NCBI GenBank assembly: GCA_019359155.1
Contig: JAHHHV010000076.1
Location: 1-64,000, forward strand
Length of the DNA stretch: 64,000 bases
Direction: 5' to 3'
DNA from: Pegethrix bostrychoides GSE-TBD4-15B
Lineage (GTDB): Bacteria > Cyanobacteriota > Cyanobacteriia > Elainellales > Elainellaceae
Below are positions 20,001-28,024 of this stretch, in pieces. Numbering within the stretch: the stretch's first letter is position 1; each line of letters opens with the position of its first letter. The notes below the pieces were generated by a model. That model saw only the letters and a list, made by a program, of their open reading frames with translations, was not told where the DNA came from and did no database searches. Both the position numbers and the translations under genes were made by a program.

Positions 20001-20472
20001 GCGCTGTTACAAAGCTGACATCTTCGGGAGGTTGCATTCCCGACTGGCTGACAAGCTGCTCAAGGTGCTGATTCAGCGCCACAAAAACTGGCTCAACAGC
20101 AGTCATCGCCTCCTCAGCCTTGTCGTCTGTGAGGCCAAAGGGTCCCTGTAGCTGCTCAACAAGCTCTTGGAGCGTGTCATAAACCCGCAGCAGCATAGTT
20201 TCTAGCTTTTGATCAACTTGCAGAGCACATTCTTTAAGAACTTTAAAATAGTCTTCGAGTCGATGTGCTGTATGTTGAATACTGGTCAAACCCAACATGG
20301 CGGCACCGCCTTTGACAGAGTGTGCCGCCCGGAAAACTTCGTTGGCCATCTCTGAGTCTTCGAGGGTGGGCTTCAAATTGAGCAGCGCTTGCTCAATCGT
20401 GCTGAGGTGATCCTTTGCCTCCTCAATGAAGTAGCCCATGATCCGCTGTTGTTGTTCCGACAGCATATGCAT
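14038..20472 (-). CDS. CheA-type hybrid histidine kinase with giant acidic linker
   Basis: The product has 2,144 aa. An HPt domain is at the N-terminus, with the phospho-His in RAAHSVKGGAAMLG (about His51). A poorly conserved helical segment runs to about residue 280. An Asp/Glu/Ser/Leu-rich, apparently disordered region of about 1,200 residues follows. Then come a dimerisation segment from about residue 1,496, the HATPase core (VNNAVAHGIETPEER, DDGAGINPEAV, GRGVGLDVV), a CheW-like domain and a C-terminal receiver (IVDDSITVRELL, CDIEMPRMDG, TKPYL). This matches PilL/TaxAY-type kinases of cyanobacterial motility and phototaxis systems. No CheW, MCP or PatA-type genes adjoin it. The linker contains several in-frame 15-bp duplications. 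Confidence 0.92.
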   Translation of the reverse strand: MHMLSEQQQRIMGYFIEEAKDHLSTIEQALLNLKPTLEDSEMANEVFRAAHSVKGGAAMLGLTSIQHTAHRLEDYFKVLKECALQVDQKLETMLLRVYDTLQELVEQLQGPFGLTDDKAEEAMTAVEPVFVALNQHLEQLVSQSGMQPPEDVSFVTAPAATAAAPAVRAQPVPAVSEESALRFVFQNDVPARLREMLQLFKQPDSDASRQQLQVICQTLAQAGEQFDLPEWCDLVGSAEQVILNADNTYRTLAPIVIKDIKHAQEQILAGNSLDVSASDDLLDLLPPELDSFADDGVSDADLANLLGADVGLDDGDFDLFGVDSGSSDLSELSDNPDDAPALSPELSAALSAPPTGNSDFDDFFGSSQPAMDVASDLELGELDAFEAAFGTSETLNAPELGLGSLQVGPEMGPEVGSSELNSLADLFEGEDSGLELNWQEEVMDGINGAEPELELETANDFNDDFSDLLSESSGSAESQSDAIALETSSTGELESDWSDLLSSSAAPAPASEFDFSEFDASFNSDAPTGLPAEDLSDPPPEAEPLADLAAAENLFALEDFDLTDDELAISLEPEAELSLDIEPTSEIKLDITQSGTDSLQNLDDLFSISEEIPENAFVLDDDPADLMNPTDTADTADVDQANSTDLADPFGELSLETDLSFDSLPGSELFDSSPPTETALESPFELGADELDLDDPGADDLSIDLFDQSPTAAPDLESLDNLDSLESPDLESPDLEFDAFASNADLELGDLNLADFADPVAELAFETTETTETAAEITSEAASAAGLEDLAQDDVFELDFDSDVDSDADSEPDSATELDNPFALDLGAVDLHLEAELPGLEAIDLESPELTEFELPDAESLALENLSSDPGIDLEAIGLEALEPESETDNPFAALEATAEEDSAWFEESGLEALPASPAEDPSEMLIDTASADELPEADGLDALDLSTDDLEFDPETAVESSKDGDELDFFNLSSEGAAAEDEELSGLESLNLSESDDGFSFDFDAEPVEPESALDFSSLKIDAPTENIESPDDLAPDEPLNFDSAESASSELKDLDFSEFDFGEDSSGTASTEAEVDGLDDSGLDDSGLDDLTPELFGTDFELGASADEAANLGLLDAEADRSISEPVLDFGELDDAENLDLDLDLDPLTLDQAVEPTGSLDEAADDGTFDLLGTSIAAGLSATGLSATGLGAAGLALSGESAPDEAALDESTPESDDALNFDDDFGLGDDFSLVETTDTDIDLDAGLDLAFEDSNSEQSLELSNDLFADAPTEQSDQLADQISLDGFFDSDASSADSSSADLPNLIDFPDSTAALGDLDLGDLDLGDLDLGHSDGHSSDDAESMDSASIDSVAADFDLMLADGNSNQAIAEPAEFDDLAAMLAEDSSPITAIHESEENITENSFAGDSFAEDFSDLEALIGDAPELPAATQPARLKQPAQPVQPAEAAPDDEFGDLEAMLQDADQALGGSNSPARKSQSNTNRRPNRRGGINEQNMRVSVKHLDNLNNLVGEMVVNRNTLEQAEERLRQFLDNLLYQVQQLSDVGQRMRDLYERSLLESSLLSGRRGMPMLPVSGFGSSQPNHVTGASFDALEMDRFTGFHTLSQEMIELIVRVRESASDIDFVVEETDQVTRNFRQITTQLQEGLTRSRMVPFAQTADRLTRGVRDNSLKYGKQAELLIEGRDTLIDKMIVELLYDPMTHLVNNAVAHGIETPEERIAAGKPPTGRITIRAFHQGNQTVISVGDDGAGINPEAVRAKALAKKLITATQARDMTRLDTYDLLFHHGFSTADQVDDLRGRGVGLDVVRNNLNEIRGTINIDSTIGKGTTFTIRLPLTLSISKALCCISNRARIAFPMDGVEDMIDVPRERVIIDDQERPCIQWRDELLPFQTLSDLLRYNRVLGRGSVYGGNQEEDMISLVILRSSSNFLALQVDQVLGEQEIVIKQLEGPVPKPLGVAGATVLGDGRIMPIADVLELIDLWEGRIRRESGTTSLWDMGEAIQPPEQIQKTEPTVLIVDDSITVRELLSMTFNKVGYRVEQARDGQEAWEKLRSGLPCDLVFCDIEMPRMDGLELLSRIQKDPNLSHLPIAMLTSRGADRHRQMAVQLGAKGYFTKPYLEEVLLDAANRMLKGEVMINSVNTQ

Positions 20473-20765
20473 TTTCCTCTAAAACGTTGGGCAAAGACCC
20501 AAGACAGAACTGACAGCGCTGCTAGCCTAGCGCAATCGAGATGTAATGAATCAGGTTATATCTGTTGAGAACCGACTCCACAGACTCATCTCAAAACTTG
20601 ACGATCTGTAATGGATTCAATGTACCCGATTCCTTCTAGAACGGCATCAACCCCGGCCATAAACTCTAGCGGAATCTACTAAAAATCCGTCAAATATACG
20701 GATGTATTTCTGTTTCTCTAAGCCAGCTTTTTAGGCTGCTGAAAATTTTTTGGGCAAGCTCTGAG

Positions 20766-21137
20766 CTACGGCAATACTTGCCAGTCTGGACAGCTATCTG
20801 TTTCAACGCCGTGAGGATGCATGGCGCAGACCAAGAGATTGCCACCGTAAGTCTGGCCGTGATAGTGGCAGCAACCCTGACAGGCCGCCGGAACAGTTGG
20901 CGTTTCAGCAAGGCGTTCGCGGTTAATCTGGCGTAAAAATTCGAGATAGGCTTCAGCATCAGCAACCCGGTTTTTTTGTTGCCGACTGCGAGTCAGCAAC
21001 AGCGTAGTAGTGCTGTAGCCCATCAGTCCAGCACCAACGACTGAAGCCGTCGCTTGCACAGTCGGGTTTTGGGCGCGTACTGCAATCAGCAGGCTCAGCC
21101 CCGCCAAAATGCTGCCAAATACTGTTTTCGCTGTCAT
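20766..21137 (-). CDS. Small membrane protein with C-terminal Cys/His cluster
   Basis: A 123-aa protein. Two hydrophobic helices (about residues 5-20 and 30-50) are followed by a basic turn and a soluble tail containing CQGCCHYHG, CAMHPHG and CPDW. Five Cys and several His could bind a metal or Fe-S cofactor. I recognise this as a conserved cyanobacterial hypothetical, without a known role. The other open frame across the region (20690-20965) is a shadow. It lies between the CheA gene and the DUF2079 gene on the same strand, with spacers too wide to claim an operon. Confidence 0.7.
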   Translation of the reverse strand: MTAKTVFGSILAGLSLLIAVRAQNPTVQATASVVGAGLMGYSTTTLLLTRSRQQKNRVADAEAYLEFLRQINRERLAETPTVPAACQGCCHYHGQTYGGNLLVCAMHPHGVETDSCPDWQVLP

Positions 21138-21249
21138 GGCCTCAGAACCGATTGGGCAACGAACTCCTTCCTAGACTAACCAACCTGCCGCCTAAAAAGC
21201 TACGCCAAAGACCTGAAATCTTGCTTTAGATTGAGCAGCGCGCCCCTGA

Positions 21250-22923
21250 TCAAGCAGCGTCTAGGCTGGGCGGTAGCTGCTGAAGGTAGCTAGACCAAGC
21301 CGCCAAAGCACTTGGACTAGATTCAGCTTTGAATTGCAGCAGGGCAACGCCATCTTGGAAGTCAATTATCCCATAGCGCTTGGTCAGCAGGTCAGAAACG
21401 CGCTCGACGGTTTGCTTCAGGCTCTTGCGGTAGTCGGCAAAGGCTGGCTCATACTGTTGAAGATACCAGAGGTCAGCAATGGCATACGTGACTCGTAGCG
21501 TTTGGGCATTGTCGTCGCGTAGCCGCAGCATCGGGAACCGCAGCACCTCTCGCCGATTGGAGAGATGCGCCACGATATGGTCGGTTGCCGTGACGCTGGC
21601 CTGATCTGGGATTTGCGCCAGCAGCGACCGAATCGCTTGGCTGTGCTCGGCCTGCCGCATAGGCGAAACATAGACCCAGGGCTGGATCGAATCAGGAATG
21701 ATAAACGACAGAGCGCGGTTAGGGTTGGCCGTCACGGTGAGCAGTAGCGACAGGGCAATGCAGCCTGCCCAGAACTGCCGAAACCGCCGCCGCTGAAACA
21801 GGGCTGGATGGGCTGTCCACCAGAGAATTGCCCCGTAGAAGAGGCCGGGTACGAGCGTCATCGCATAGCGCAGGTGCAGCGACAGCGAGGTGATCACCTC
21901 TTGCTGAATCAGAATTTTCAGCATGGGAAATCCAGCCAGCAGCCAAGCGCTGGGAGAGATCACGGTGACAAACGCCAGCGGCAGCCATTGTCCCAGCAGA
22001 TAGCGCAGCGTCGGGTCGAAGGGTGTGAACAGCTCTTTAATCAGCCGAATTGGGTTGCTGAGAATGCCCCACAGGACTTGCAGCGTCGAGGCCTCAGGGC
22101 TGTCTACAAACTGCCCAAACTGCTCAATCATAAACCGCTGTGAAATATCGGCAGAGAACAGCGGCATGACCAGATTGGTCAGCAGCAACATATAGGCCAA
22201 ACTCAGCCCGCAGAGCGTTCCGCCTAGCCGCACCTGCCGCCGACTGGCCAAAAAATAAAAGCCTACCCCAAACAGCACTACGCCGCTGTCTTCCCGCACC
22301 AGCAGCGTCAGCAGCGCCAGCAGCCAAACCCCTGGCCAAAACCGCTTTTCGTAAGCTAGCAGCAGCCCAAAAATAAACAGCGGGATCTGGCAAATATCGT
22401 GAAAGTTGGCGACTGTAGGACTAATCACCGCAATTGCCGCGTAGAAGCTGACCGCAATCCAGGCCGCAAGCTGTGGCGGATGATCATGACGCGCTAGGGC
22501 ATAGAGCACCAGTCCAGCCATCGTCACCAGCGTCACTTGCAGCACTGACAGCCCAGCTGGGGAGGGAAACAGCGCATAGAATGGCAGCCAGAGCAGCAGC
22601 GCGGGCGTGAAATGCTGACCCAGACGGCGGTAAGCCACGTCCGGCAGTTCGCCCTGCATGACCAGGCTCGATTCGGTGGAGGAGAGCGAACTTTCAAACA
22701 GCCGACCGTGCAGGCTATTCCAGAACACCTGATTGAAAATGCCTTGATCAAACGAAACGTAGGTGGGATAAAAGCTGTAGTAGCGTTGCAGTACCAGCAG
22801 GACACAAATCGTCCAAAATAGGGCGGCAGCGAGTAGCACTGACGATGGCACGGGTGTGGCTTTTGGCAATCGAAACTTGGGCATCCAGAAGCGCAGAATC
22901 AGGACAGAAGTAGCTTCAAACAA
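21250..22923 (-). CDS. DUF2079 polytopic membrane protein
   Basis: A 557-aa integral membrane protein with roughly ten hydrophobic segments. The family hallmark is the block just after the first helix: SFDQGIFNQVFWNSLHG, then the His of RLGQHFTPALLLWLPFY. The C-terminal third is soluble-looking (SQAIRSLLAQIPDQASV onward) and resembles the exported domain of GT-C-type membrane glycosyltransferases. That suggests a lipid-linked sugar transferase, but no enzyme activity is established for the family. The start at 22923 could be 22884 instead. Confidence 0.85.
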   Translation of the reverse strand: MFEATSVLILRFWMPKFRLPKATPVPSSVLLAAALFWTICVLLVLQRYYSFYPTYVSFDQGIFNQVFWNSLHGRLFESSLSSTESSLVMQGELPDVAYRRLGQHFTPALLLWLPFYALFPSPAGLSVLQVTLVTMAGLVLYALARHDHPPQLAAWIAVSFYAAIAVISPTVANFHDICQIPLFIFGLLLAYEKRFWPGVWLLALLTLLVREDSGVVLFGVGFYFLASRRQVRLGGTLCGLSLAYMLLLTNLVMPLFSADISQRFMIEQFGQFVDSPEASTLQVLWGILSNPIRLIKELFTPFDPTLRYLLGQWLPLAFVTVISPSAWLLAGFPMLKILIQQEVITSLSLHLRYAMTLVPGLFYGAILWWTAHPALFQRRRFRQFWAGCIALSLLLTVTANPNRALSFIIPDSIQPWVYVSPMRQAEHSQAIRSLLAQIPDQASVTATDHIVAHLSNRREVLRFPMLRLRDDNAQTLRVTYAIADLWYLQQYEPAFADYRKSLKQTVERVSDLLTKRYGIIDFQDGVALLQFKAESSPSALAAWSSYLQQLPPSLDAA

Positions 22924-22943
22924 TACTTCAAAAACAAAATTCA

Positions 22944-22972
22944 GACAATAAAAGACGCGGCTCAGCGCGTCT
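22944..22972 (-). terminator. Rho-independent terminator of psaX
   Basis: On the minus strand the stem AGACGCG-CTGAGC-CGCGTCT is followed by TTTATTGT. It starts 32 bp after the psaX stop and before the DUF2079 gene, so psaX is probably a monocistronic transcript. Confidence 0.75.
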
Positions 22973-23004
22973 CTATGAATCCAAACATCAAACCGAATCT
23001 CTAG

Positions 23005-23124
23005 CTATTTGAGAATGCCGAAATAGAAGGCTGCAACCAAAAAGTTGCCTGCCAATAGCACCAATGCCCAGAAAGTGCGGAATGTATAAGGGGGCTTAGC
23101 GGTCGGGGAAGCTTTAGAAGTCAT
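23005..23124 (-). CDS. psaX: Photosystem I subunit PsaX
   Basis: A 39-aa frame encodes a short polar N-terminus (MTSKASPTAKPP), then YTFRTFWALVLL and a single membrane helix ending AAFYFGILK. This closely matches the PsaX subunit of thermophilic Thermosynechococcus photosystem I as I remember it, including the FRTFWA and YFGILK ends. A strong ribosome-binding site, AAGGAG, lies 9 bp before the ATG and a terminator follows. PsaX is a peripheral one-helix PSI subunit present in only some cyanobacteria. It is easily missed because of its size. Confidence 0.88.
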   Translation of the reverse strand: MTSKASPTAKPPYTFRTFWALVLLAGNFLVAAFYFGILK

Positions 23125-23298
23125 GACTTACTCTCCTTGCGTTAAAACATAAACTAAGTTCAGATCAAGACAGACGACTGGCTTAATTATTTTTTAATTA
23201 TCAACCAGTACGGACTCAATGTTGGCATCTAGTGCAAAAAAAATGCTGTAGCTCCAGGCTGATTTCTGCTGCCGCTGGCTCTCAACTCCCGCCAATCT

Positions 23299-24267
23299 CT
23301 ACGACTCTGCCTCTCCAGCGTGATACGAGCTTCGCACCAATGGCCCAGAGCGCACCTGCGAAAAGCCCATCTGACGAGCGACTTGCCCAAACTGCTCAAA
23401 TTCGGCAGGTGTCCAGTATTTTTGCACTGGCAGATGCGCCAGCGATGGCCGCATATATTGCCCCAGCGTCAGCCGATCGCAGCCCACGCTGCGCAAGTCT
23501 TGCAGCGTTTCGATCACCTCGGCCTCAGTTTCGCCATGTCCCAGCATCAGACCAGATTTGGTTGGAATGGCTGGATCGATTTGCTTGACTAGCTCCAACA
23601 CCCGCAGCGAGCGCTCGTACTTTGCGCCGCGCCGCACCACGCCTTGCAGCCGCCGCACGGTTTCAATGTTGTGGTTATAACAGGTGGGCTGCGCTGCCAC
23701 AACCGTCGCAATTCGCTGCTGCTGGCTATTGGCCTGATGTTCAGCGTCACTCGTACCTCCCCAGAAGTCGGCAGTCAGCACCTCAATCTGCGTAGCGGGA
23801 TTTTGGTGACGAATTGCCGTCATCGTCTGAACGAACCAGCCTGCACCCTGATCCGGCAGATCGTCTCTGGCCACTGAGGTGAGCACTACATAGCGCAAGC
23901 CCAGCAGACTCACGGCTTCCGCGACCTTCTGCGGCTCTTCGGGATCAAGCGGCATTGGCGCATGGCCTTTGTCCACCTGACAGAAAGCGCAAGAGCGGGT
24001 GCAGGTTGGCCCCATTAGCAAAAAGCTGGCCGTGCCCCGCGCGTAGCATTCGCCGCGATTTGGACAGCGACCTTCTTCGCAGATCGTATGAATCTGGCGC
24101 TGCTTGATGATCTGCTGCACGGTAGAAATCTCGCTGGCTTTGCCAATGGGTCGCCGCAGCCAGTCTGGCATTTCTAGCAGCGCAGGCCGAGGAGATTTCT
24201 GAGCAGAAGTTTGAGCAGAAGTTTGAGAATCAGAGAATATCTCGAACGGGATCACGATGGCTTCCAA
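23299..24267 (-). CDS. lipA: Lipoyl synthase
   Basis: Radical-SAM enzyme that inserts two sulphurs into protein-bound octanoyl groups. The auxiliary cluster ligands are in [12 protein letters not shown]; the SAM cluster is CTRSCAFC. Later blocks [22 protein letters not shown] and GQYMRPS follow in order, and the C-terminal RSSY Ser ligand is present. Length 322 aa is normal. The N-terminal 30 residues are variable and contain the duplication TSAQTSAQ from a 12-bp DNA repeat. A perfect 15-bp duplication ends 3 bp before the ATG. Whether a second lipA exists elsewhere cannot be seen here. Confidence 0.95.
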   Translation of the reverse strand: MEAIVIPFEIFSDSQTSAQTSAQKSPRPALLEMPDWLRRPIGKASEISTVQQIIKQRQIHTICEEGRCPNRGECYARGTASFLLMGPTCTRSCAFCQVDKGHAPMPLDPEEPQKVAEAVSLLGLRYVVLTSVARDDLPDQGAGWFVQTMTAIRHQNPATQIEVLTADFWGGTSDAEHQANSQQQRIATVVAAQPTCYNHNIETVRRLQGVVRRGAKYERSLRVLELVKQIDPAIPTKSGLMLGHGETEAEVIETLQDLRSVGCDRLTLGQYMRPSLAHLPVQKYWTPAEFEQFGQVARQMGFSQVRSGPLVRSSYHAGEAES

Positions 24268-24270
24268 AAT

Positions 24271-24300
24271 TGCGAGTGGGGCAAGTGCGAGTGGGGCAAG
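24271..24300. repeat. 15-bp tandem duplication at lipA start
   Basis: TGCGAGTGGGGCAAG is repeated exactly at 24271-24285 and 24286-24300, directly upstream of the lipA ATG (24267 on the minus strand). Confidence 0.95.
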
Positions 24301-24432
24301 CAGGTCGCCAAGCAGGCAGCAGATAGAGAAACAAGCTCCGAAGGGGGCGAAGACGTTATCCTTGAGATTGGAGCGCTGTTCGCTTACTAGCTTAGGTTAA
24401 GTCTTGGGCTGATCACCTTTGAGATTCTCAGC

Positions 24433-25914
24433 ATGATTTTTTGGCTGCTCTTACTTGGAATCTTTACCTACTTTATCGTGCGTCGCAGCGTGGCGAATGT
24501 CACCAAAACGCCCGTTTGGCTGCTGTGGCTGGTGATGATGCTGCCTGCCTTCGTTTGGACGGGCTGGGCAATTTTCAACCCAGACGATCGCCAGATTCCG
24601 CTGCTGCTGCTGCTGCTGCCTTTTGTCTTCAGCTCTATTACCTATCTGGTGTTAGTACAGCGCGGGCGGATTACTCGGCCTACTGCTCAGACTGATCCGC
24701 CTTCTGCTCAGCTATCTGCACAGACTGCACCAGCCGCAAATCAACCGGCAATTCAGGCGATCAGCCGCGAAGAGGAAGCCCATCTGCAAAACTGCTTTCC
24801 CTGGTCAGTTTACTATTTGCAAAACATTGAGCATAAGCCGCAGGCTTTGATCTGCAAGGGGCAGCTTCGCACTTCGCCCGATCTGGCCTACAAAACGATT
24901 GCTGAGAACGTCAAAGGCTATTTTGCCGATCGGTTTTTGGTGGTGTTTCAAGAAGGGCTGAGCGGCAAGCCGTTTTTTGCGCTGGTGCCCAATCCGCAGG
25001 CAAAGGCAGTCGATAACTCAGCTAAGCAGTCTGCTGTGACTCGTCCGCTGCTGGCGCTAGGGCTGCTGGTTGCGACCTTGCTAACAACCAGCTTGGCAGG
25101 CGTGCTGATGGCTAACCCCAGCCTAGACAAGCCCAATTTAGCGCTCTTGCCCAGCGGCTTGCCCTATGCGCTGGCGCTGCTGGCAATCTTGGGGACTCAC
25201 GAGCTGGGACATTATTTAGCGGCTCGCCACTACCGCATTCAGGCAACGCTGCCCTACTTTATTCCGGTGCCGCCGCTGCTGGCCTTTCCATTCGGCACAT
25301 TTGGGGCATTTATCCAGATCCGCTCGCATATCCCCAACCGTAAGGCGCTGTTTGACGTAGGGTTAGCAGGGCCGCTATCTGGCTTTATCATGACGCTGCC
25401 GATTTTGGTCTGGGGACTGGCGCACTCTACGCCCGTGCCGCTGAGTGGAGAATCGGGATTGCTCAACTTCGAGTCGTTTAAGCCAACGGCTTCGCTGCTG
25501 CTAGCGCTCTTGAGCAAGCTGTCGCTGGGGGCTGGGCTGGGTGCGGAAACGGCGCTGAGGCTACATCCAGTGGCCATTGCGGGCTGTCTAGGGCTGGTGA
25601 TTACGGCGCTAAATTTGATGCCGGTAGGGCAGCTCGATGGCGGCCATATTGTGCACGCCATGTTTGGGCAGCGGCGCGGTGCCAACATTGGTCAGGTGGC
25701 GCGGCTGCTGCTGCTGCTGCTGGCCTGGGCTGTGCAGTACGAGTTTCGGTTCTGGGCGATTCTGCTGCTGTTTATGCCGGTGTACGACGAGCCAGCCTTG
25801 AATGATGTCAGCGAACTTGACAATGGCCGTGACGTTCTAGGATTGCTAGCGCTGGCTGTGCTGGTGATGATTATTTTGCCTGCTCCAAGCACCGTGACGC
25901 GGTTTTTGTTTTAG
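24433..25914 (+). CDS. Site-2 protease family metallopeptidase (M50)
   Basis: A 493-aa multi-pass membrane protein. Two N-terminal helices are followed by a Gln/Thr/Ala linker and a soluble domain (about residues 110-190). The M50 core then has the zinc motif HELGH (in GTHELGHYLAARHY) and the third ligand in NLMPVGQLDGGHIVHAMFG. Eight or more hydrophobic segments flank these. The arrangement resembles cyanobacterial and plastid EGY-type proteases, which cleave membrane-bound regulators or act in thylakoid development. The substrate is unknown. The stop codon lies inside a 15-bp duplication, so a second copy of the stop follows at once. Confidence 0.9.
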   Translation: MIFWLLLLGIFTYFIVRRSVANVTKTPVWLLWLVMMLPAFVWTGWAIFNPDDRQIPLLLLLLPFVFSSITYLVLVQRGRITRPTAQTDPPSAQLSAQTAPAANQPAIQAISREEEAHLQNCFPWSVYYLQNIEHKPQALICKGQLRTSPDLAYKTIAENVKGYFADRFLVVFQEGLSGKPFFALVPNPQAKAVDNSAKQSAVTRPLLALGLLVATLLTTSLAGVLMANPSLDKPNLALLPSGLPYALALLAILGTHELGHYLAARHYRIQATLPYFIPVPPLLAFPFGTFGAFIQIRSHIPNRKALFDVGLAGPLSGFIMTLPILVWGLAHSTPVPLSGESGLLNFESFKPTASLLLALLSKLSLGAGLGAETALRLHPVAIAGCLGLVITALNLMPVGQLDGGHIVHAMFGQRRGANIGQVARLLLLLLAWAVQYEFRFWAILLLFMPVYDEPALNDVSELDNGRDVLGLLALAVLVMIILPAPSTVTRFLF

Positions 25915-25933
25915 ACTCTTTTGTTTTAGACTG
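25904..25933. repeat. 15-bp tandem duplication across a stop codon
   Basis: TTTTGTTTTAGACTC at 25904-25918 is repeated with one change at 25919-25933. The first copy contains the TAG that ends the M50 gene. Confidence 0.9.
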
Positions 25934-25997
25934 CTGAGATAGCTGTCGTTTGTGAATTCAGCCCTACCACTAGAGAGCATCGGCGAGAGGAAAACTG

Positions 25998-26588
25998 ATG
26001 ACCCAGGATATTCGGCAATGGCTCGCAGAAATTAAGGGGCTTCAGCAAAAGCTGGTTGAGGTGCAGCAGGAGCGCGACCAGGCTTACAGCAGCGCCACCA
26101 ACTGGCGCAATCTCTACGAAACTGAGGCCAAACAGAGGCGCACTGAGCTGCAAATGGCTCGCGAAACAATCGATGCGCTCAGAATCGAGCTGGAAACCTT
26201 GCAGCAGCCCAGCCCAGACGCAATCACCTACGATGAGTTTCTCTATCAGCAGGTTGAGCAGTGGCAGCAGCCGGAAGAGCTGAAGGCGCAGTTGCTACAA
26301 GCCTTGCTAGAGCGAGATCGACTGAGTCAGTCGTTAGAAGAAGAACAGCAGGCGCATCGGCAAACCCGCCAAGACCTGACGACGGCGCTGGGCGACACAA
26401 TGGATCTGCTGACTAAAACCAAGCAGGCAACCCAAGCCAACTTGGCGCTCGATCCCAATCAGCCGCTGCCCGATAACGTGGTGCTGCTGCGTCAGCCAGC
26501 CGTCAGCCAGCCTGACCAGCCCGAAAGCAATTCTAAAAGCCCATCACCTGAGCGACCGCAGCCTGATTTGCCTCAATTCCAGTCTTGA
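25998..26588 (+). CDS. Coiled-coil protein of unknown function
   Basis: The 196-aa product starts [19 protein letters not shown] and is strongly heptad-patterned for residues 1-70 and 85-140, separated by [12 protein letters not shown]. The C-terminal 50 residues are Pro/Gln/Ser-rich and look disordered. No signal peptide or membrane segment. I recognise this only as a conserved cyanobacterial hypothetical. It is codirectional with the M50 gene (83-bp gap). Its last 56 bases overlap the end of thrC on the other strand. Confidence 0.7.
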   Translation: MTQDIRQWLAEIKGLQQKLVEVQQERDQAYSSATNWRNLYETEAKQRRTELQMARETIDALRIELETLQQPSPDAITYDEFLYQQVEQWQQPEELKAQLLQALLERDRLSQSLEEEQQAHRQTRQDLTTALGDTMDLLTKTKQATQANLALDPNQPLPDNVVLLRQPAVSQPDQPESNSKSPSPERPQPDLPQFQS

Positions 26589-27681
26589 ACTGATTTTGGC
26601 AATGCTTGATCGCAATATCTGGATCTTTGAGGCCGTTGCCTGTCAAGACGCAAACCACCTTGCTGCCAGTCGGCACTTGGTCTTTGACCTTCAGTAGTCC
26701 GGCGACTGAGGCAGCGCTAGCAGGCTCGCAGAAAATCCCTTCCTGAGCCGCCAACATTCGGTAAGCATCTAAGATTTCTGCGTCGGTGACGGCATTGAAC
26801 TGGCCTCGGCTGGCTTCTTTGACGGCAATTGCCTTGTCCCAGCTGGCCGGGTTGCCAATCCGAATCGCGGTGGCTAGCGTTTCCGGGGTTGCCACCGGAT
26901 GCCCCGAAACCAGCGGCGCTGCCCCTGCCGCCTGAAAGCCCATCATCTGAGGCAGACGGTCACTGCGGCCTTCTTGGTGATATTGACAGAAGCCCATCCA
27001 GTAGGCCGAAATGTTGCCTGCATTGCCGACCGGGATGCAGAGCCAGTCGGGTGCGGTTCCCATCGCATCTACGATTTCAAAGGCGGCGGTCTTCTGGCCT
27101 TCGAGTCGATAGGGGTTCACCGAATTCACCAGCGTCACCGGATAGTGCTCGGACATCTGCCGCACGATTTCCAGCGCCTGATCGAAGTTACCCTGCACTG
27201 CCAAAACCTCGGCTCCGTAGAGCAACGCCTGCGCCAGCTTGCCCAGCGCCACATAGCCATCGGGAATCAGCACATAAGCCCGCATTCCGGCACGTTTGGC
27301 ATAGGCGGCGGCTGAGGCTGAGGTATTGCCCGTGCTGGCACAAATCACCACTTCGGCTCCGGCTTCTTTGGCTTTGGATACCGCCATCGTCATGCCCCGG
27401 TCTTTGAAGCTGCCGGTTGGGTTGAGGCCGTCATATTTCACCCAAACCTGTACCTCTCGGCCAATGGCGGCGGCAATCGAAGGCACTGGAATTAGCGGTG
27501 TATTGCCCTCATGCAGCGTCACGACGGGCGTTTGATCCGTCACGGGCAGATAGCGGCGATAGGTTTGAATCAGCCCTTGCCAGCCCCGCGTCGGGGCGAA
27601 GTGAGCCGAGCTAGCAGCTTGATTGATCGAGCTACCAAAATTCACAGATGCCGAATTTATAGATGAAAGACTTGCGGTCAC
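26533..27681 (-). CDS. thrC: Threonine synthase
   Basis: PLP enzyme converting O-phosphohomoserine to threonine. The PLP lysine is in [11 protein letters not shown], the phosphate-contacting loop is [16 protein letters not shown], and [15 protein letters not shown] and the terminal [10 protein letters not shown] follow. The 382-aa size fits the short, cyanobacterial/actinobacterial class. The first 30 residues are variable. The stop (26533-26535) lies inside the convergent coiled-coil gene, so the two 3' ends overlap by 56 bp. Confidence 0.96.
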   Translation of the reverse strand: MTASLSSINSASVNFGSSINQAASSAHFAPTRGWQGLIQTYRRYLPVTDQTPVVTLHEGNTPLIPVPSIAAAIGREVQVWVKYDGLNPTGSFKDRGMTMAVSKAKEAGAEVVICASTGNTSASAAAYAKRAGMRAYVLIPDGYVALGKLAQALLYGAEVLAVQGNFDQALEIVRQMSEHYPVTLVNSVNPYRLEGQKTAAFEIVDAMGTAPDWLCIPVGNAGNISAYWMGFCQYHQEGRSDRLPQMMGFQAAGAAPLVSGHPVATPETLATAIRIGNPASWDKAIAVKEASRGQFNAVTDAEILDAYRMLAAQEGIFCEPASAASVAGLLKVKDQVPTGSKVVCVLTGNGLKDPDIAIKHCQNQFKTGIEANQAAVAQVMGF

Positions 27682-27772
27682 AGCGTTCCTAACCCACTCG
27701 ACTTAGACAGAATGCCCAAGAGACGATTCAAGGCATCTTACCAGTGTATCGCGATTGGATTACTTAGTCCGA

Positions 27773-28024
27773 TCACTTAATGCGGCGAGTTTGCGGCGAG
27801 TCGGTTGGGATCGAGGAAATCTCCATCGCGTCAGGCTCAGCATCCCGCATCAAGCGAGGATAGAGCAGCAAAAAGAAACCCATCCAGGCCAAAATCGGCA
27901 CCGCCACTAGTCCTGTCACCCAGATTCGATGCAGCAGCAGCCAGCTGCCGCCAATGATCACTAGGCCAGTCAGCAGGATTGACCAAGGCTTACACCACCA
28001 GGGCTTATAGTCCCAGACGCTCAT
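27773..28024 (-). CDS. Small two-helix membrane protein (DUF6737-like)
   Basis: The 83-aa protein starts MSVWDYKPWWCKPWSILLTG, then has two hydrophobic segments separated by a short turn (HRIWVTG), and ends in a polar tail. The WxYKPWWCxPWSI start matches a conserved cyanobacterial family I know as DUF6737; that label is from memory. Its ATG overlaps the stop of the upstream methyltransferase (ATGA), which implies translational coupling. Role unknown. Confidence 0.75.
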   Translation of the reverse strand: MSVWDYKPWWCKPWSILLTGLVIIGGSWLLLHRIWVTGLVAVPILAWMGFFLLLYPRLMRDAEPDAMEISSIPTDSPQTRRIK

